Shown: one piece after another, positions 52,003-63,777 of the stretch
Layout of the letters: every line of letters starts with the position of its first letter
Numbering within the stretch: the first letter of the stretch is position 1
Assembly: GCF_000941075.1 (NCBI RefSeq)
Contig: NZ_CP007229.1
Coordinates: 930,001 to 994,000 of the forward strand
Length of the DNA stretch: 64,000 bases
Reading direction: 5' to 3'
Source of the DNA: Mesomycoplasma dispar
Lineage (GTDB): Bacteria > Bacillota_I > Bacilli_A > Mycoplasmatales > Metamycoplasmataceae
Translations under genes and position numbers: made by a program
The notes under the pieces: generated by a model
The model's input: the letters and a program-made list of their open reading frames with translations, nothing else
Told to the model about the DNA's origin: nothing
Databases searched by the model: none

Positions 52003-54846
52003 TTACTTTGTATTTAAAATTGTTTTTAAATAAGCGCCAGTATAAGAATCTTTAACATTTGCAATAGCTTCTGGAGTTCCTTTTGCGACAATTCGACCCC
52101 CATCATCTCCGCCATTAGGTCCTAAATCAATAATGTAATCAGCAACTTTAATAACCTCTAAATTATGTTCGATTACAATTACGCTATCACCATTATCAAC
52201 AATTCGGTCTAAAACTTTAATTAAATTTGCCACATCATAATTATGAAGACCGGTTGTTGGTTCATCAAGAACAAAAAGTGACTTTCCAGTTGGTTTTTTT
52301 TGCAAAAAAGTTGCTAATTTAATCCTTTGTGCTTCGCCACCAGATAAAGTTATCGCTGATTGACCAAGTTTTATATAACCGAGGCCAACATCAATTAAAG
52401 TCTGTAATTTTGCAACAATTTTAGGTCAATTGTGAAAAAATTCAAGTGCTGCTGAAACAGTTAAATCAAGAATATCAGCAATAGTTTTACCATGAAAACG
52501 AATTTGCAGAACATCGGGTTTGTATCTTTTTCCTTGACAATGGTCGCATAAAACATAAATATCAGGCATAAAATGCATTTCAATTTTAATTTGACCATCT
52601 CCTTGACATTTATCACAGCGTCCAGTTTGTAAATTAAAGGAGAATTTTGACTTTGAGAATCCAAGCGCTCTTGCCTGTTCCGTATTCGCGAAAACTTCGC
52701 GAATATCATCAAAAACTGAAGTATAAGTTGCTGGATTTGAGCGCGGTGTTCGCCCAATTGGACTTTGATTGATTGCAACTAACTTATCAATATTAAAAAG
52801 CCCCTTAATTTCAGCGCATTTTCCAACTCGAACATTGGTTGCGCCAAGATGTTTAGAAACTGCATTTACTATAATTTGGTTCACTAATGTCGATTTTCCT
52901 GACCCTGAAACACCAGAAACAACAACAAATTTACCTAACGGAACATTAATATTAATTTTTTTCAAATTATTTTCAGTTGCTTTTTCGATGATAATAAACT
53001 GACCGTTACCACTGCGACGCTTTTTTGGGATTGGAATTTGCAATTTTCCAGTTAAAAACTGACCTGTAATCGACTTTGGCTCATTTTCAATATCCTTAAT
53101 CGAACCAGCTGCAACTAAAAAACCACCGTTTTCACCCGCTTTTGGACCAATATCAACAAGATAATCTGCTGCCAAAATAGTCTCAAAATCGTGTTCGACA
53201 ACAATCAAACTATTTCCGATTTCTACCATTTTTTTCAAAGTTGCAATTAATTTATCATTATCTTTTTGGTGCAAACCGATTGAAGGTTCGTCAAGAACGT
53301 AGAGAATTCCAGTCAGTTGCGAACCAACTTGACTTGCAAGGCGAATTCGTTGCGACTCACCTCCAGACAAAGTTGCTGCTGAACGGCTCAAAGTCAAATA
53401 TTCAAGCCCAACATTTGCTAAAAATGAAAGGCGAGATTTAATTTCTGATAATATTAATGTCGAAATTTTTTGATCAAATTCAGTTAATTTTAAACCTTCA
53501 AAAAAAATTATTAAATCTTTAATTGAAAGTTGTGATAACTGAAAAATATTATAATTTTCAATTAAAACAGCGAGAGCATAATCATTAAGTCTTGCTCCTT
53601 TGCAGGCGCTGCAAAGAAATTCAGACATCATTTTTTTAAATCAAAGACGCAAATCTTCACTTGTTGTTTCTCAGAATTTTCGCTGAATTTTGCTTAAAAC
53701 CCCTTCAATCGGCCGAAAATAGTCATATCTCTTGCCACTTTCGGAAATTAGTCAATAATTTAGCGACTCTTTTGTGCCATATTTAATCACATCAAGTTGT
53801 TTTTTGTTCATTTTAGCAATTTCTAAATCAGTTGGAATTTCAAAATAGTCAAGCAAAATTTTAAATTCTTGCCATTCAAGTGATTTTGTATTTACCGATT
53901 TACCAAAATATTTAATCGCACCTTGATTGATAGTCAAATTTTTATCAGGAACAATAAGATCAAAATCAGCCTCTAAATTCGTCCCTAAACCTTTACAAGT
54001 TTTACACATTCCATAAGGTGAATTAAAGGAAAAAAGGCGGTTTTCAAGATTTGGCATCTCAAAATCGCCAAACGGGCAGGCCTGTAATTTTGAAAATCTA
54101 ACAGTTTCTGATCCATCAAATTCACAAAGCACAATTCCTTTGCCAAGATCAAAAGCAAGTTCAAGCGCTGACTGAAGGCGGTTTTCCTCTTCTTTTTCGA
54201 GTAAAAACCGATCAATAACTACCGAAATTGTATGTTTTTGTTTTGGATCCAAATTAATTTCATCAGCAAGATAATAAAAAACATCATTAATTTTCACACG
54301 TAGAAAACCTTGATTTTTAAGGTTTTCAATCAAATTTCGATGACTTCCTTTTTCCATTTCCACAACAGGAGCCATAATTATAACTCTAGTTTTTTCTGGA
54401 CGTGATAAAATTGTTGCTAAAATTGCAACAATTTTTTGAGCAACAATTTCAACTTTATGATTAGGACAAAAAGGTTTACCAATTTTTGCAAACAAAAGTC
54501 GAAAATAATCATAAATTTCTGTAATTGTTCCTACGGTTGAACGCGGATTGTTATGGCTTGTTTTTTGTTCAACCGAAATTGTTGGCGAAAGTCCGTAAAT
54601 TGCTTCAACTTTTGGTTTTTTCGTACCACCTAAAAATTGACGAGCATACGAACTAAGCGAATCGATATAACGGCGTTTTCCTTCTTCGTAAATTGTATTG
54701 AAAGCGAGCGAAGATTTTCCTGAACCTGAAAGCCCAGTAAAAACAACAAGTTTATTTTTTGGTATTACAAGATCAATATTTTTTAAATTGTTCTCGCGTG
54801 CACCTTTAATATAAATAAAATTATGAGTGTCTTTATTTTTAGTCAT
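52003..54846 (-). CDS. uvrA: Excinuclease ABC subunit A
   Basis: 947 aa, full length. Two ABC ATPase modules: [19 protein letters not shown] near residue 40 and [14 protein letters not shown] in the second half, each with LSGGE signatures and DEP Walker B ([23 protein letters not shown]). Zinc modules CPFGDFEMP...CKTCKG and [12 protein letters not shown]...CDHCQGKRY. Damage recognition in nucleotide excision repair. Lies 11 bases after the RNase J stop. Confidence 0.97.
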
Positions 54847-54857
54847 TTTTTCAAAAT

Positions 54858-57377
54858 TTACTCATTATTTCTTTGTTTTTTAACTTTTTCCGCAATATTA
54901 TCTTGTTTCGTTATTTTGTCTTGCGGTGGCTGAACAAAAAATGGTTTTTTAGTCATTTTTCAGTTTTTGTGACTATTAAATAGGTCATCTTTTTGATTTT
55001 TACGGTAGAAAACTTCAGTTGGTTTATTGTTTTTTAACGGAACAAAACTTTTTTGTTCAGTTAAAGAATGCGAACTTTTATGATTATTAGTATTTTTCCT
55101 ATTATTATAAGTCAAATTTTTTAAATTCAAAAAGTCATTTTTATTAACTTTAGCACGTTTTTCATAGGGTGTTTTTAGATTTAACTTTTTAGAAGTTGGA
55201 AATTTTTTAATTGATTTAAGACTATCTTCTTCATTTTTAACTTTTTTATCAGTCAAGGAAGTTAAAAATGAAGAAGTAATAATAGAGTTTTGGCCATTAA
55301 TTTGCGGTTTTTTTCACAAAAAACTAGCTTTTTTACTTGTAGAATCATTAAAAGATTTTTTTGAATCAAAAGTTTGTAAATTTCTTCTTAATTTGGTAGT
55401 TTTTAAATTGTCTTTTTTAAAGAGTTTGACATAGTTATCTGTTTTTGGTTTAAAATCTTGGTTAAAAACTTGGTTATTATAATAATTTTTTGAAGATTTT
55501 TGAGAAATTTTGCCTTCTAAATTTTTTGGCTTGAAAAACTTATCAGTTTTTAAAGGGTTTTCCTTTGAAATTTCGTTGTTTTTATCTGAATTTTGAAGGT
55601 TTAGTTTTTCAAAATTAGAATCAAATTTGCTTTTTTCTAAAGTGTGAATCATGAACTTTTCACCTTTTTTTGCTTGATATTCTTTAATAAAATCAACTTT
55701 TTGATCTATATAAAGAATTTTTGTTAAAATTACTGGTTTTCAACGTTTTGTTCTGTGAAAATATGCATTAAGTCGGTTTTTTATCAACTGTTTGATTTGT
55801 GGCGGTGATCATTTTTGATTTTTTTCAGTAAAAAATTTAACTGATGTAAAACAAAGACGACGAATTTCTGCAATAATTTGACTTCCTGTACGAACTGAAA
55901 AAGTTCCTTTTGTAATAATAGAAATTCGACCAGTAAGTAAATTTTTCTCTTTGTGAAAAGGAATCAAAACAAAAACAAAACCATTTTCACGCATTTCTTG
56001 ACGCTCATTAATAATTCGCGAATTATCACGGGAAATTGTTTCACCATCGATATAAATTGGCTCACAAGGAATTTTTTCTCTTGTTTTGTAAATTTCTTGG
56101 TCAACCATTTTAAAAACTTGCCCGTTTTCAGCAATAATTACATTTTTAGGATCAACACCTGATTCAATTGCAGTTTGTGAGTGAGCAACTGACATTCGAT
56201 ACTCGCCATGATAAGGGAAAAAGTATTTTGGTTTTGTTAATTGAAAAATTTTTTCATGCTCGGCTTTATAAGCGTGTCCAGAAGTGTGAAGATAGCCATC
56301 AGGCCCGTTTTCTTTAATAATTGCGCTTAATTTATAAAGTCTGTTAATTAAATGTTCAATTTTGATTTTATTTCCTGGAATTGGCGATGATGAAAAAATA
56401 ATCATATCACGTGGTTCAATACTGATTTTAGGGTGTTTTTTATTTGACATTCGGTCAAGAGCAGCAAGTTGTTCCCCTTGTGAACCAGTTGTTAAAATTA
56501 GCATCTGATTTTCTTCAACGCCATTTAAATTTTTTCCTAAAAAAACGTCATCAGAAACATTAATATAACCTGAACGGCGTCCGATGTTAATTCCGTTCAC
56601 CATCGAACGACCAAAAACAAGAATTTTTTTTCCTAATTTAACACCAATTTCAATTAGCGCTTTAATTCTTGTTAAATTTGAGGCAAAAGCGGTAATAATA
56701 ATTTTTCGCGTTGCAGAACGCATATGCATTTCGATATCAGCAAGAATATCCCGTTCAGAAGGCGAATGATTTGGACGCATTGCGTTTGTAGAATCAGAAA
56801 AAAGTGCTGTTAATCTTTGGTTACCAATTTCCTTTAGTCTTTCAAAATCAGTGTAATTTCCAATTGGTGTATAGTCAAAGCGGAAATCGCCAGTGCACAT
56901 AATTGAACCGTGTTTTGAACTAACTCTGATTCCAAAAGCATCAGGAATTGAATGTTGCGCGGTTCAAAAATCGACTGTTAAACTTTCAAAACGATAAGAA
57001 TCCATTTTGTTAATTTCAACAAAAGTTACTTTTGGGTTAATTTTTTGATCATCAAATTTTGCCTTCAAATATTCAATAGCGATTTTTGGAGCGAAAATTT
57101 TTTTAATATTGACTTCTTGAACCAAGTAAACAATTCCGCCAATGTGATCTTCATGACCGTGAGTGATAAAAAGACCGCGTATTTTCTCTTGTTTTTTTTG
57201 TAAATATTGATAATTTGGAACCATTCCTTTGATTCCGGTTAAAAAAATGTTTGCGAATTTTATCCCGGCATCAATAATTACAATATCATGATCATCTTCA
57301 ATAACTAAAGTTGATTTACCGATTTCTTGCATTCCGCCAAGACCAAAAAACCGTGTTGGATTTACAGTTGAGGACAT
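54858..57377 (-). CDS. rnj: Ribonuclease J with long disordered C-terminal tail
   Basis: 839 aa. Residues 1 to about 575 are a complete metallo-beta-lactamase/beta-CASP RNase J: FFGLGGMQEIGKS, FITHGHEDHIGG, MCTGDFRFD, SDSTNAMRP, SGHAYKAEHEK and FPYHGEYRM. The last 264 residues are Lys/Asn/Ser-rich with no domain. Family members are usually 550-610 aa. Minus-strand TATAAT boxes at 57390-57400 and AGGAAAA precede the ATG. Main RNA-decay and maturation enzyme in mycoplasmas, with uvrA downstream. Confidence 0.94.
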
Positions 57378-57608
57378 AATTTTCCTGTCATTATATTATA
57401 TTTTCATAAATTTGTCGAAAATAATTACAATTTTATACACAATCATAATCAATAAAAACTTTCGATTTTGTGTTTTTAAAAAAAACAAAAGAATAAGTAG
57501 TTAATAATTTTAACAATGAAAATTATTAATAAATTAAAAAAGGTTGATATGTTCGAACCTAAATACCTAAACAAATTTTAACAAATTTATTTAAAAAAAT
57601 AACAAAAA

Positions 57609-57956
57609 TTACTTTTTGCAAACGCGAATTAGTCCCGGATTTTGTAAATCTAAATCAAATTGCGAAGAATAATGTGATAAATTATCAAGAATTTGTTCAT
57701 AAAGATGGCCAAATCCAATGCCAGAAATTAAATTAACGCATCTCATTTTTGAATTCATTAATTCAAAAATGAGATTTTCAACAATGGCAGTTGTTTTTTG
57801 TGTGTCAAAACCGTGAAAATCAAAACTTTTTTCACTGTAAGGAAAAAGGTTTTTTATTTCCTGGCTTGGATTTTTAACATCTTTTGTGATTTCATCTCAT
57901 TCACTAAAGTGAAATTCTTTTATTTTTTTAGTAAATTTTGTTTTTTTACTTGACAT
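57609..57956 (-). CDS. Smr-domain protein
   Basis: 115 aa. The pattern FDFHGFDTQKTTAIVENLIFE followed by CVNLISGIGFGHLYEQILDNL matches the small MutS-related (Smr) domain: LDLHG, a helix, then a strand and GxG turn where IxGxG is usual. Such domains bind or cleave nucleic acid. N-terminus is basic (KKTKFTKKIK). The DLHG aspartate is retained as DFHG. A TGGTATAAT promoter (58009-58014, minus) lies about 50 bases upstream. Confidence 0.78.
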
Positions 57957-58094
57957 TACTAGTTAAAAATTGGGGTATTATTACCAAAAAAGTAATATTT
58001 AAAATATAATTATACCATATTTTCTAAAATTTTTATCAAAATCCACTTTTTGTTTTTTATTAAAATAATGAATAAATGGTAAAATTAAAATACT

Positions 58095-59456
58095 ATGGAA
58101 AAACAAGAAAAAAAACAAATTAGAGTAAGCATTATTGACAAAAAAACCCTTAAATACGAACTTTTAGAAGACGGAAACAAGGGTGATTGGTTCACAATCA
58201 CAAGCGATGTGCAAAATTATATTAATGCACAAGTTAAAGAAAAATTAGAATCACTTAAAATTAAAGTTCGAAATGACATTCTTGCAAACGACGAAAGCAT
58301 AAAAGAAAAAGATGAAAAAATCAAAGAACTTTTAAAAGAAAATTCGGATTTAAAGAGTGAAAATTTAAAAACTAGCTCTAATTTACAAGCAAGACATTCT
58401 TCCGAAATTAATGAAAAAGATAAAAAAATCGGAATTTTAGAAGCAGAAATCAAAAGCCATAAAGCTAATGAAAGCGATAAAATTGAAAAAATCAAACTCG
58501 AACAACAAGTTGAAAGTGATAAAAAAATTAAAGAAATAGAAGAAAAACTAAACGCTCAATTTGAAGAAAAATCTAAAAAAGAACAAGATAAAAGAATTTT
58601 AGATGTACAAAGTGGTTATGATAAAATGATTAAGGAAAAGGAATCAAAAATCCGAGAATTGGAAGATGAACTAAACAAGTATAAGGAAAAAAATGTCAAT
58701 TCAAAGGAAATTGGTGAAAATTTAGAAAACTGAATTTTAGAACGTTACAAAAATGTTTTCCCGTTTGATCAGGAAAACGATGAATCAATCAGTTTTACCT
58801 TAAAAAAAGACACTGAAAACCTTAAGGAAGATGGCGAACTAAAAGGTACAAAGGCTGACTTTATTTTCACAATTCGTGACAAAGAAAATGAAATTAATGA
58901 AAGTATAATTCTTGAAGCCAAATCTGAGTCAAAGGAAAAACCTGGGAAGCAAAAAAACAAGGATTTTTTCAAAAAACTTGAAAGCGACCGTGTAAAAAAG
59001 AAAGCTCGTTATGCAATTTTAGTAACCGAACTCGAACCAGATCAATATATTACAATTGAGGTTGCGCCTAAATTTCCGAAAATATTTATTTGTAGACCAC
59101 ATTTTTATTTGGCGCTTTTGATGATTCTAAAATCAATGATTATCAAGGAGGAAAAACTGACTAGACAAGTTGAAAATCTCGAGGAAAAAGAAAAAATAAT
59201 TAAAGATTTTGAAGAGTGAAAAAATAACAAAATAACAAAAATTGCTGAAAAAATAAGAAAAAAATCCGAAGAAGGAATAGCCTCAAGTAATAAAATTATT
59301 GATGAAGCGACTAAAATTCAAAATGGATTAATTGAAATTTCCAACACTCTTATTAGAAAATTAAAAAATGAAATCGATAATTTTAAAATTACAAAACTTG
59401 CAAAAAAAGTTGAGAAAATAGAAAAAAGTGAAAAACTTGCACTAGAAATTATCTAA
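58095..59456 (+). CDS. DUF2130 protein: coiled coil with PD-(D/E)XK-like core
   Basis: 453 aa. Residues about 40-215 are a Lys/Glu heptad coiled coil. The conserved domain follows: WILERYKNVFPF, KGTKADFIFTIRD, IILEAKSES and RYAILVTELEP, and a second helical tail. The D...ExK spacing (AD then LEAK) resembles PD-(D/E)XK nucleases, an inference. TGGTAAAAT ends 9 bases before the ATG, so the message is nearly leaderless. A possible DNA-processing or defence protein; function unknown. Confidence 0.78.
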
Positions 59457-59531
59457 TCCTTTCCAATTATTTTAAAATTGCTTCGCAAAAATGCCGTAAA
59501 ATACAGCGTTTTTACTAAACCATATGTTTTT

Positions 59532-59576
59532 TTATAAAAAAGTCAAGACATAAAATTTGTCTTGACTTTTTTATAA
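59532..59576. terminator. Bidirectional terminator between DUF2130 gene and dut
   Basis: 19-bp perfect stem (59532-59550 with 59558-59576) with a 7-base loop; T6 in the 3' arm for the plus strand and T6 in the complementary arm for the minus strand. Confidence 0.85.
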
Positions 59577-59585
59577 ATAATTTTT

Positions 59586-60095
59586 TTAATACTGGTTTTT
59601 AATTCTTTCAAGGTTTTTTTTATACTTTTCTAGATAAGCTTCAATAACTTGATTGATTGTTCAATCTAAAATTTCAATAAAACCTAAAAAAAATTCGAAT
59701 AATTCAACCAAAATTTCTATTTTTTTATTTTGCAGAAACTGTGATGCTAAAATAAAAACTTGTTTAAATTGCTCGTTAATATCCTTATTTTTAACAAATT
59801 TTGTTTCAAAAACTTGTTTTGTCTCAAAATGAATGCAAGCTGAAACTAAAAAGTGAATTGCATCAACATATTCTTCAATAGTTTTTTCGTAATTTGATTT
59901 TTTATTTACTTTTCAGTACTTAAAACTTTCAATCTCGTTGGCGAATTCAGCAATTTCAACAATTGCAGCAATAATAACTTTATCTTGCCATTGCGGATCG
60001 ATTTCAGTTGCTGAATTTTTGCCATAACTATACTCGGCAAAAAGATTATCTAAAATTTTTTGTTTCTCAAAAATCAATTTTAAATCTAAATTCAT
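59586..60095 (-). CDS. dUTP diphosphatase, dimeric (MazG-like) family
   Basis: 169-aa all-alpha protein. The pattern VIIAAIVEIAEFANEIESFKYW then KTIEEYVDAIHFL carries the E-x-x-x-E...E-x-x-D metal residues of dimeric dUTPases. It would hydrolyse dUTP to dUMP. ATG at 60095 is used; an upstream GTG adds two residues. It is the last gene of the minus-strand run from the sirtuin cluster, 86 bases after the flavoenzyme stop. Confidence 0.85.
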
Positions 60096-60181
60096 AATCA
60101 CACAAATTAGGAAAAAAGAAAATAATTAGTATCTATTTAATTATACAGTATTTTGTTACTTTTTACAAGTGGATGAAAAAA

Positions 60182-61363
60182 TTAATTAATATTTTTGTTA
60201 TTTTTAGAATTTTTTAAAATATTTTTACGTAAATTTTCTGGTAAGGATTTGCCATAATCAAAATAATGACTAATTTCTTTGAACGCATTTTTACCAATTT
60301 TTAACTTCTCGAACTCACTTGGGGATAAAGTTAAATTTATTGGTTGATTTTTTTCAATTTTTTTGACAAAATCAGGTTCAACAACAAAAACTGATGAAAT
60401 TCCAAGAAAATCAGCAAACCGAATCGCCTCAATTGACTTTTCAAACGAATTTATTGATCCACTTATTATTAGCGGAATTTTTCCTTGTATTTTTTCATAA
60501 ACAACTTCAGAAACTAGTCTGTTAAAATTAATTGATTTTGATCGAACTCTATCACGGAAAACGTCTTTCCCCCAACCCGCAATCGCTAAATATGAAATTT
60601 TTATCCTTTTTTCTTCAATTAGATCAAGGAAATCAAGGAAATTTTCGATTGTATAGCCTAAATCATTGCCGCGCCTTTCTTCAGGAGTCGCGCGGTAACC
60701 AAGTAAAAAATCATTTTTCCCTGTTTTTTGAATGGTTTTTTGAACTTTTTCTAATATTTCAATTAAAAATCTTGATCTATTTTCAAGATTTTGCACACCG
60801 TATTTATCTTTTCTTTTATTTGTAAAAGTTGAAAAAAATTCTTGTGGCAACAGTTTTTGCGCTGATGAAATCTCAATTCCATCAAAACCTGCTTTAATTG
60901 CCCGTTCAGTCGCTGCTGCATACTGGTCGCTAATCTTGTTTATTTGTTTTTGGGTTAGTCGAAAAACGTCGTATTTTATAGGATAATTTCGTTTCTCAGA
61001 GCTAGGACCAAAACAATAACCTAATTTTTCAATAGTTGCAACAGAATGTGAACCAGCATGAATTAATTGTAAAACAGCTAAACTACCTTTTGATTTCATT
61101 GAAATTGCTAATTTTTTCAAACCTTCAATATAAACATCAGTTTCAATGCTATGACTATATTTGAACAAACTTCCCAATTTTGTAACACAAACTCCGCCAG
61201 AAATTGTTAATGGTGCAGAATGAGCTCGTGCAGTTGCAAAATCTAAATCTGCTTGACAAACAAAGCCTTTTTCTGAAAGATTTAATGTTATTGGATTGAA
61301 AACAAAGCGGTTTTTAAGGGTAAAATTAGCGATTTTGTAAGGACTAAAAAGTTTATCTTTCAT
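60182..61363 (-). CDS. NADH:flavin oxidoreductase, Old Yellow Enzyme family
   Basis: 393 aa TIM-barrel FMN protein. N-terminal LFSPYKIANFTLKNRFVFNP, VLQLIHAGSHS, AIKAGFDGIEI, QEFFSTFTNKRKDKYG, and RATPEERRG. OYE proteins are a known neighbour of the lipoylation-linked sirtuin operon, and here it lies 5 bases after lplA2. The usual HN pair near GYLL is replaced by SSAQKLLPQ, so the substrate differs from classic enoate reductases. Confidence 0.9.
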   Translation of the reverse strand: MKDKLFSPYKIANFTLKNRFVFNPITLNLSEKGFVCQADLDFATARAHSAPLTISGGVCVTKLGSLFKYSHSIETDVYIEGLKKLAISMKSKGSLAVLQLIHAGSHSVATIEKLGYCFGPSSEKRNYPIKYDVFRLTQKQINKISDQYAAATERAIKAGFDGIEISSAQKLLPQEFFSTFTNKRKDKYGVQNLENRSRFLIEILEKVQKTIQKTGKNDFLLGYRATPEERRGNDLGYTIENFLDFLDLIEEKRIKISYLAIAGWGKDVFRDRVRSKSINFNRLVSEVVYEKIQGKIPLIISGSINSFEKSIEAIRFADFLGISSVFVVEPDFVKKIEKNQPINLTLSPSEFEKLKIGKNAFKEISHYFDYGKSLPENLRKNILKNSKNNKNIN

Positions 61364-61368
61364 AAATT

Positions 61369-62400
61369 TTAAGACAAAAGTAACTTAGAAATTTCTATTT
61401 CATCAAGTTTTTGACTAAAAAAATCTTCTAATTTCGCTTCTTTCAAGCGATTTAGAAGTTCATTTTCTTCAAGTTTTGTGCCAATTAGAAAATTTTCAAG
61501 TTCTAAAAGTGTTTTTTTCGGGAAAAAATCACCAGAAATTTTGATTTTTTCAATTTTTCCTTCTGTTATTTCAAGTGAAAAAGTGATCGTTCCCATTTGT
61601 GTTCTAATTGTTCGATTAAAAGAAAAATCAGGACTTAAACCTCAAACAAAATCTCAATTCTTGTATTTATCAGCAACCATTTGATCAATTTCAACTCAAT
61701 CTTCATCTGTTAATTTGTAATAATGAAACTTATCTAGTTTGTTAACCTTCAAAAACTCGTGTAAAAATAGATCTTTCATCTGGTCAACAGATAAATTTTG
61801 ATATTCCAGCGCTAATTTATCCTTTAAATTTGTCACTCTTTGTGAAACAGATTTAATCCCTTTTGCTTCAATTTTCTTTTGATTTGGGGTTAAAATTTTG
61901 CCAATGAAATCAAAATTCACATCATAAAGAAGCGAAAAACCAGCATAAATTCTGCTATCAACAAGCGACATTGCCGCTCCAGAAACTTTTTTTCCTTCAA
62001 TTTGAAGGTCGTTTTTACCGCTAAATTCGACGTTTTTTATTCCTAAATTTTGCAAAACCTTAATTACAGGCTCATAAAATTTCTGATAATTTCCAAGTAA
62101 ATCTTTATTTTTGTTATATGGAAATGAAAAACAAAAATTAATCCCATTTCTGTCTAAATAAATCGCGCCGCCGCCAGTGTCTCTTCTAACGACTTGAATG
62201 TTGCTTTTGTTTAAAAGTTCCATATTTATTTCAACTTTTGGGTTTTGAAAATAACCAATTTGCACATGGGGATCGCAAATATAAGGGAAAATAATTGGTT
62301 CTAGGAATTTCAAGTTTTTTATAGCTCAATATTGAATTGCAAGTAAAACTGCGCCATCATAGACTCATTTTCCGTCGCGTTTTGGTTCGATTAAATACAT
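61369..62400 (-). CDS. lplA2: Lipoate-protein ligase A (second, sirtuin-cluster copy)
   Basis: 343 aa. [12 protein letters not shown] (72-83) and K138 in [17 protein letters not shown] and RVTNL; C-terminal accessory domain [16 protein letters not shown]. Divergent from the copy at 36082. It follows the sirtuin with the stop TAA one base before the ATG, and its AAAAGGAACC ribosome binding site lies in the sirtuin 3' end. Expected target: the neighbouring GcvH-L. Confidence 0.92.
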
Positions 62401-62401
62401 T

Positions 62402-63271
62402 TTAGGTTCCTTTTTGTGCTATTTTTTCAAGCAAAATTTTAATATCTTCATAAAAAAAATGTGATTTTTCAGCAATTTCTTTGTTTTTACGGTATCTTTT
62501 TTGATTTAGAACTAAATAAGTTGCATTTTTAAACTTTTTGGTCATTTCTTGAAATGGAAATTTAATCAATTGTGGAGTAGTAAAACCGACACCGATTTCA
62601 AGAAAAATTATATTTTTTTCTTTGTTTTTTTCAATAAAATCATTGTATTTTTTCTTTTGGATGTGAAAATTTTTATCTTCCACCATTCCTTTAAAAGCGA
62701 TTCGCTTGTTTATTTCTAAAAAAGCATCACATTCTGGACATCGAGGTAATAATTTAAAATCAACTTTCATATTTTTTTGGCTTTTAGCCATTTTTAACAG
62801 CAAATTATCGTTTTTATAAAGGATATTTTTGCACATTTTTGAACATTGCATTAAATTATATTTGCCCTGGATATAAAAAATTTTCTCACTTGGAAAATCT
62901 GATTTTTCAAAAAAACTATCAGAATTTGTTGTTATAATGAAATAGTTTTTATTTTCCAAAACTTTTTTTAAATTTAAAAAACTTGGCGATGCCTTAAGAT
63001 CTAAATAATTAATTTTAGCAAATCTACTATGAAAAGCTCAATAAATTTGCCAGGAATCAAAATCAAAAAGAGATGCCTGTAGCATGTCAATAAACTTATA
63101 TTTCTCAATAAAATCTTGAAAATTATGGCTAAATTTTGCTCCATAATAATTATTTCCGTCAGCATCAGTTATTCCAGAACCTACGCCAACAAGAATTGCA
63201 TCAGCTTTCTTGATTATTTCTTTAATTTTTTTAGCTGATTCTTCAATTTGATTAAAAGTCTTCAAGGGCAT
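62402..63271 (-). CDS. Lipoylation-linked ADP-ribosylating sirtuin (SirTM)
   Basis: 289 aa. Sir2 fold of class M: AILVGVGSGIT (25-35), ITTNSDSFF (113-121), FYIQGKYNLMQCS (132-144), where HG(D/E)G of deacylases is replaced by QGKY, zinc Cys C143, C147, C178 and C181, and LEIGVGFTTPQLIKFPF (224-240). Family members ADP-ribosylate lipoylated GcvH-L rather than deacylate. ATG at 63271 is chosen (an in-frame TTG at 63289 is possible); it overlaps gcvH-L by 20 bases. Confidence 0.92.
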
Positions 63272-63584
63272 CGAACTCGATTTGATCAATTTTTTTTGCT
63301 TTAAAAAGTCAATTTTCTTCTGGATTATGCGAGTTTAAAATCTTTGGATTTTTTAGTGCTGCTTCGTTAAACTCAATCACTTCACATTTCAAAGGTGTTT
63401 TTAATGAAAAAACAGTTTTTGAGGCTTCGATTTTAGCAAAAATCTCGTTTTTTTCAAATTTCTTTTTGTTAATAAACTTCAAAAAACCAATAGTTCCGAG
63501 GTCATCTTGGAGTTCCGCAGTTAAATAAACGGTGAAAATTTCATTATTTTGCTCGATTATCATAAAATTAGCAACTTTTTGCAC
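63252..63584 (-). CDS. GcvH-like lipoyl carrier protein (GcvH-L)
   Basis: 110 aa, lipoyl-domain fold. IEASKTVFSLKTP holds K56, the expected lipoylation site, and LQDDLGTIGFLKF is the N-terminal strand region of H protein. Standard glycine cleavage genes (gcvPT) are not in the window, in keeping with a redox or signalling carrier. The start is GTG at 63584: a perfect AAGGAGG (63590-63596) lies 5 bases before it. First gene of the cluster. Confidence 0.9.
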
Positions 63585-63585
63585 A

Positions 63586-63777
63586 AAAAACCTCCTTATT
63601 TTTTAAGTATTAATTAAGATATTACCACAAAAACAATGTCTTTAATATTTTATTAACAACAAATCGGAAATAATTTAGGAATTTGAAAAGAATTTTTTTA
63701 ATCTAACTATAAAAAACGTGTTAATTTAAAGATCTTTTTTGTTTTTTAGAGTATAATTAAATATAAAAAATTTAAAC
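63586..63777. other. Divergent intergenic region of gcvH-L and tRNA-Trp
   Basis: Contains the AAGGAGG of gcvH-L at its left edge, a possible weak minus-strand -10 near 63617-63624 (TAATAT), and a clear plus-strand TATAAT at 63752-63757 for the tRNA. No other feature is seen. Confidence 0.5.
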
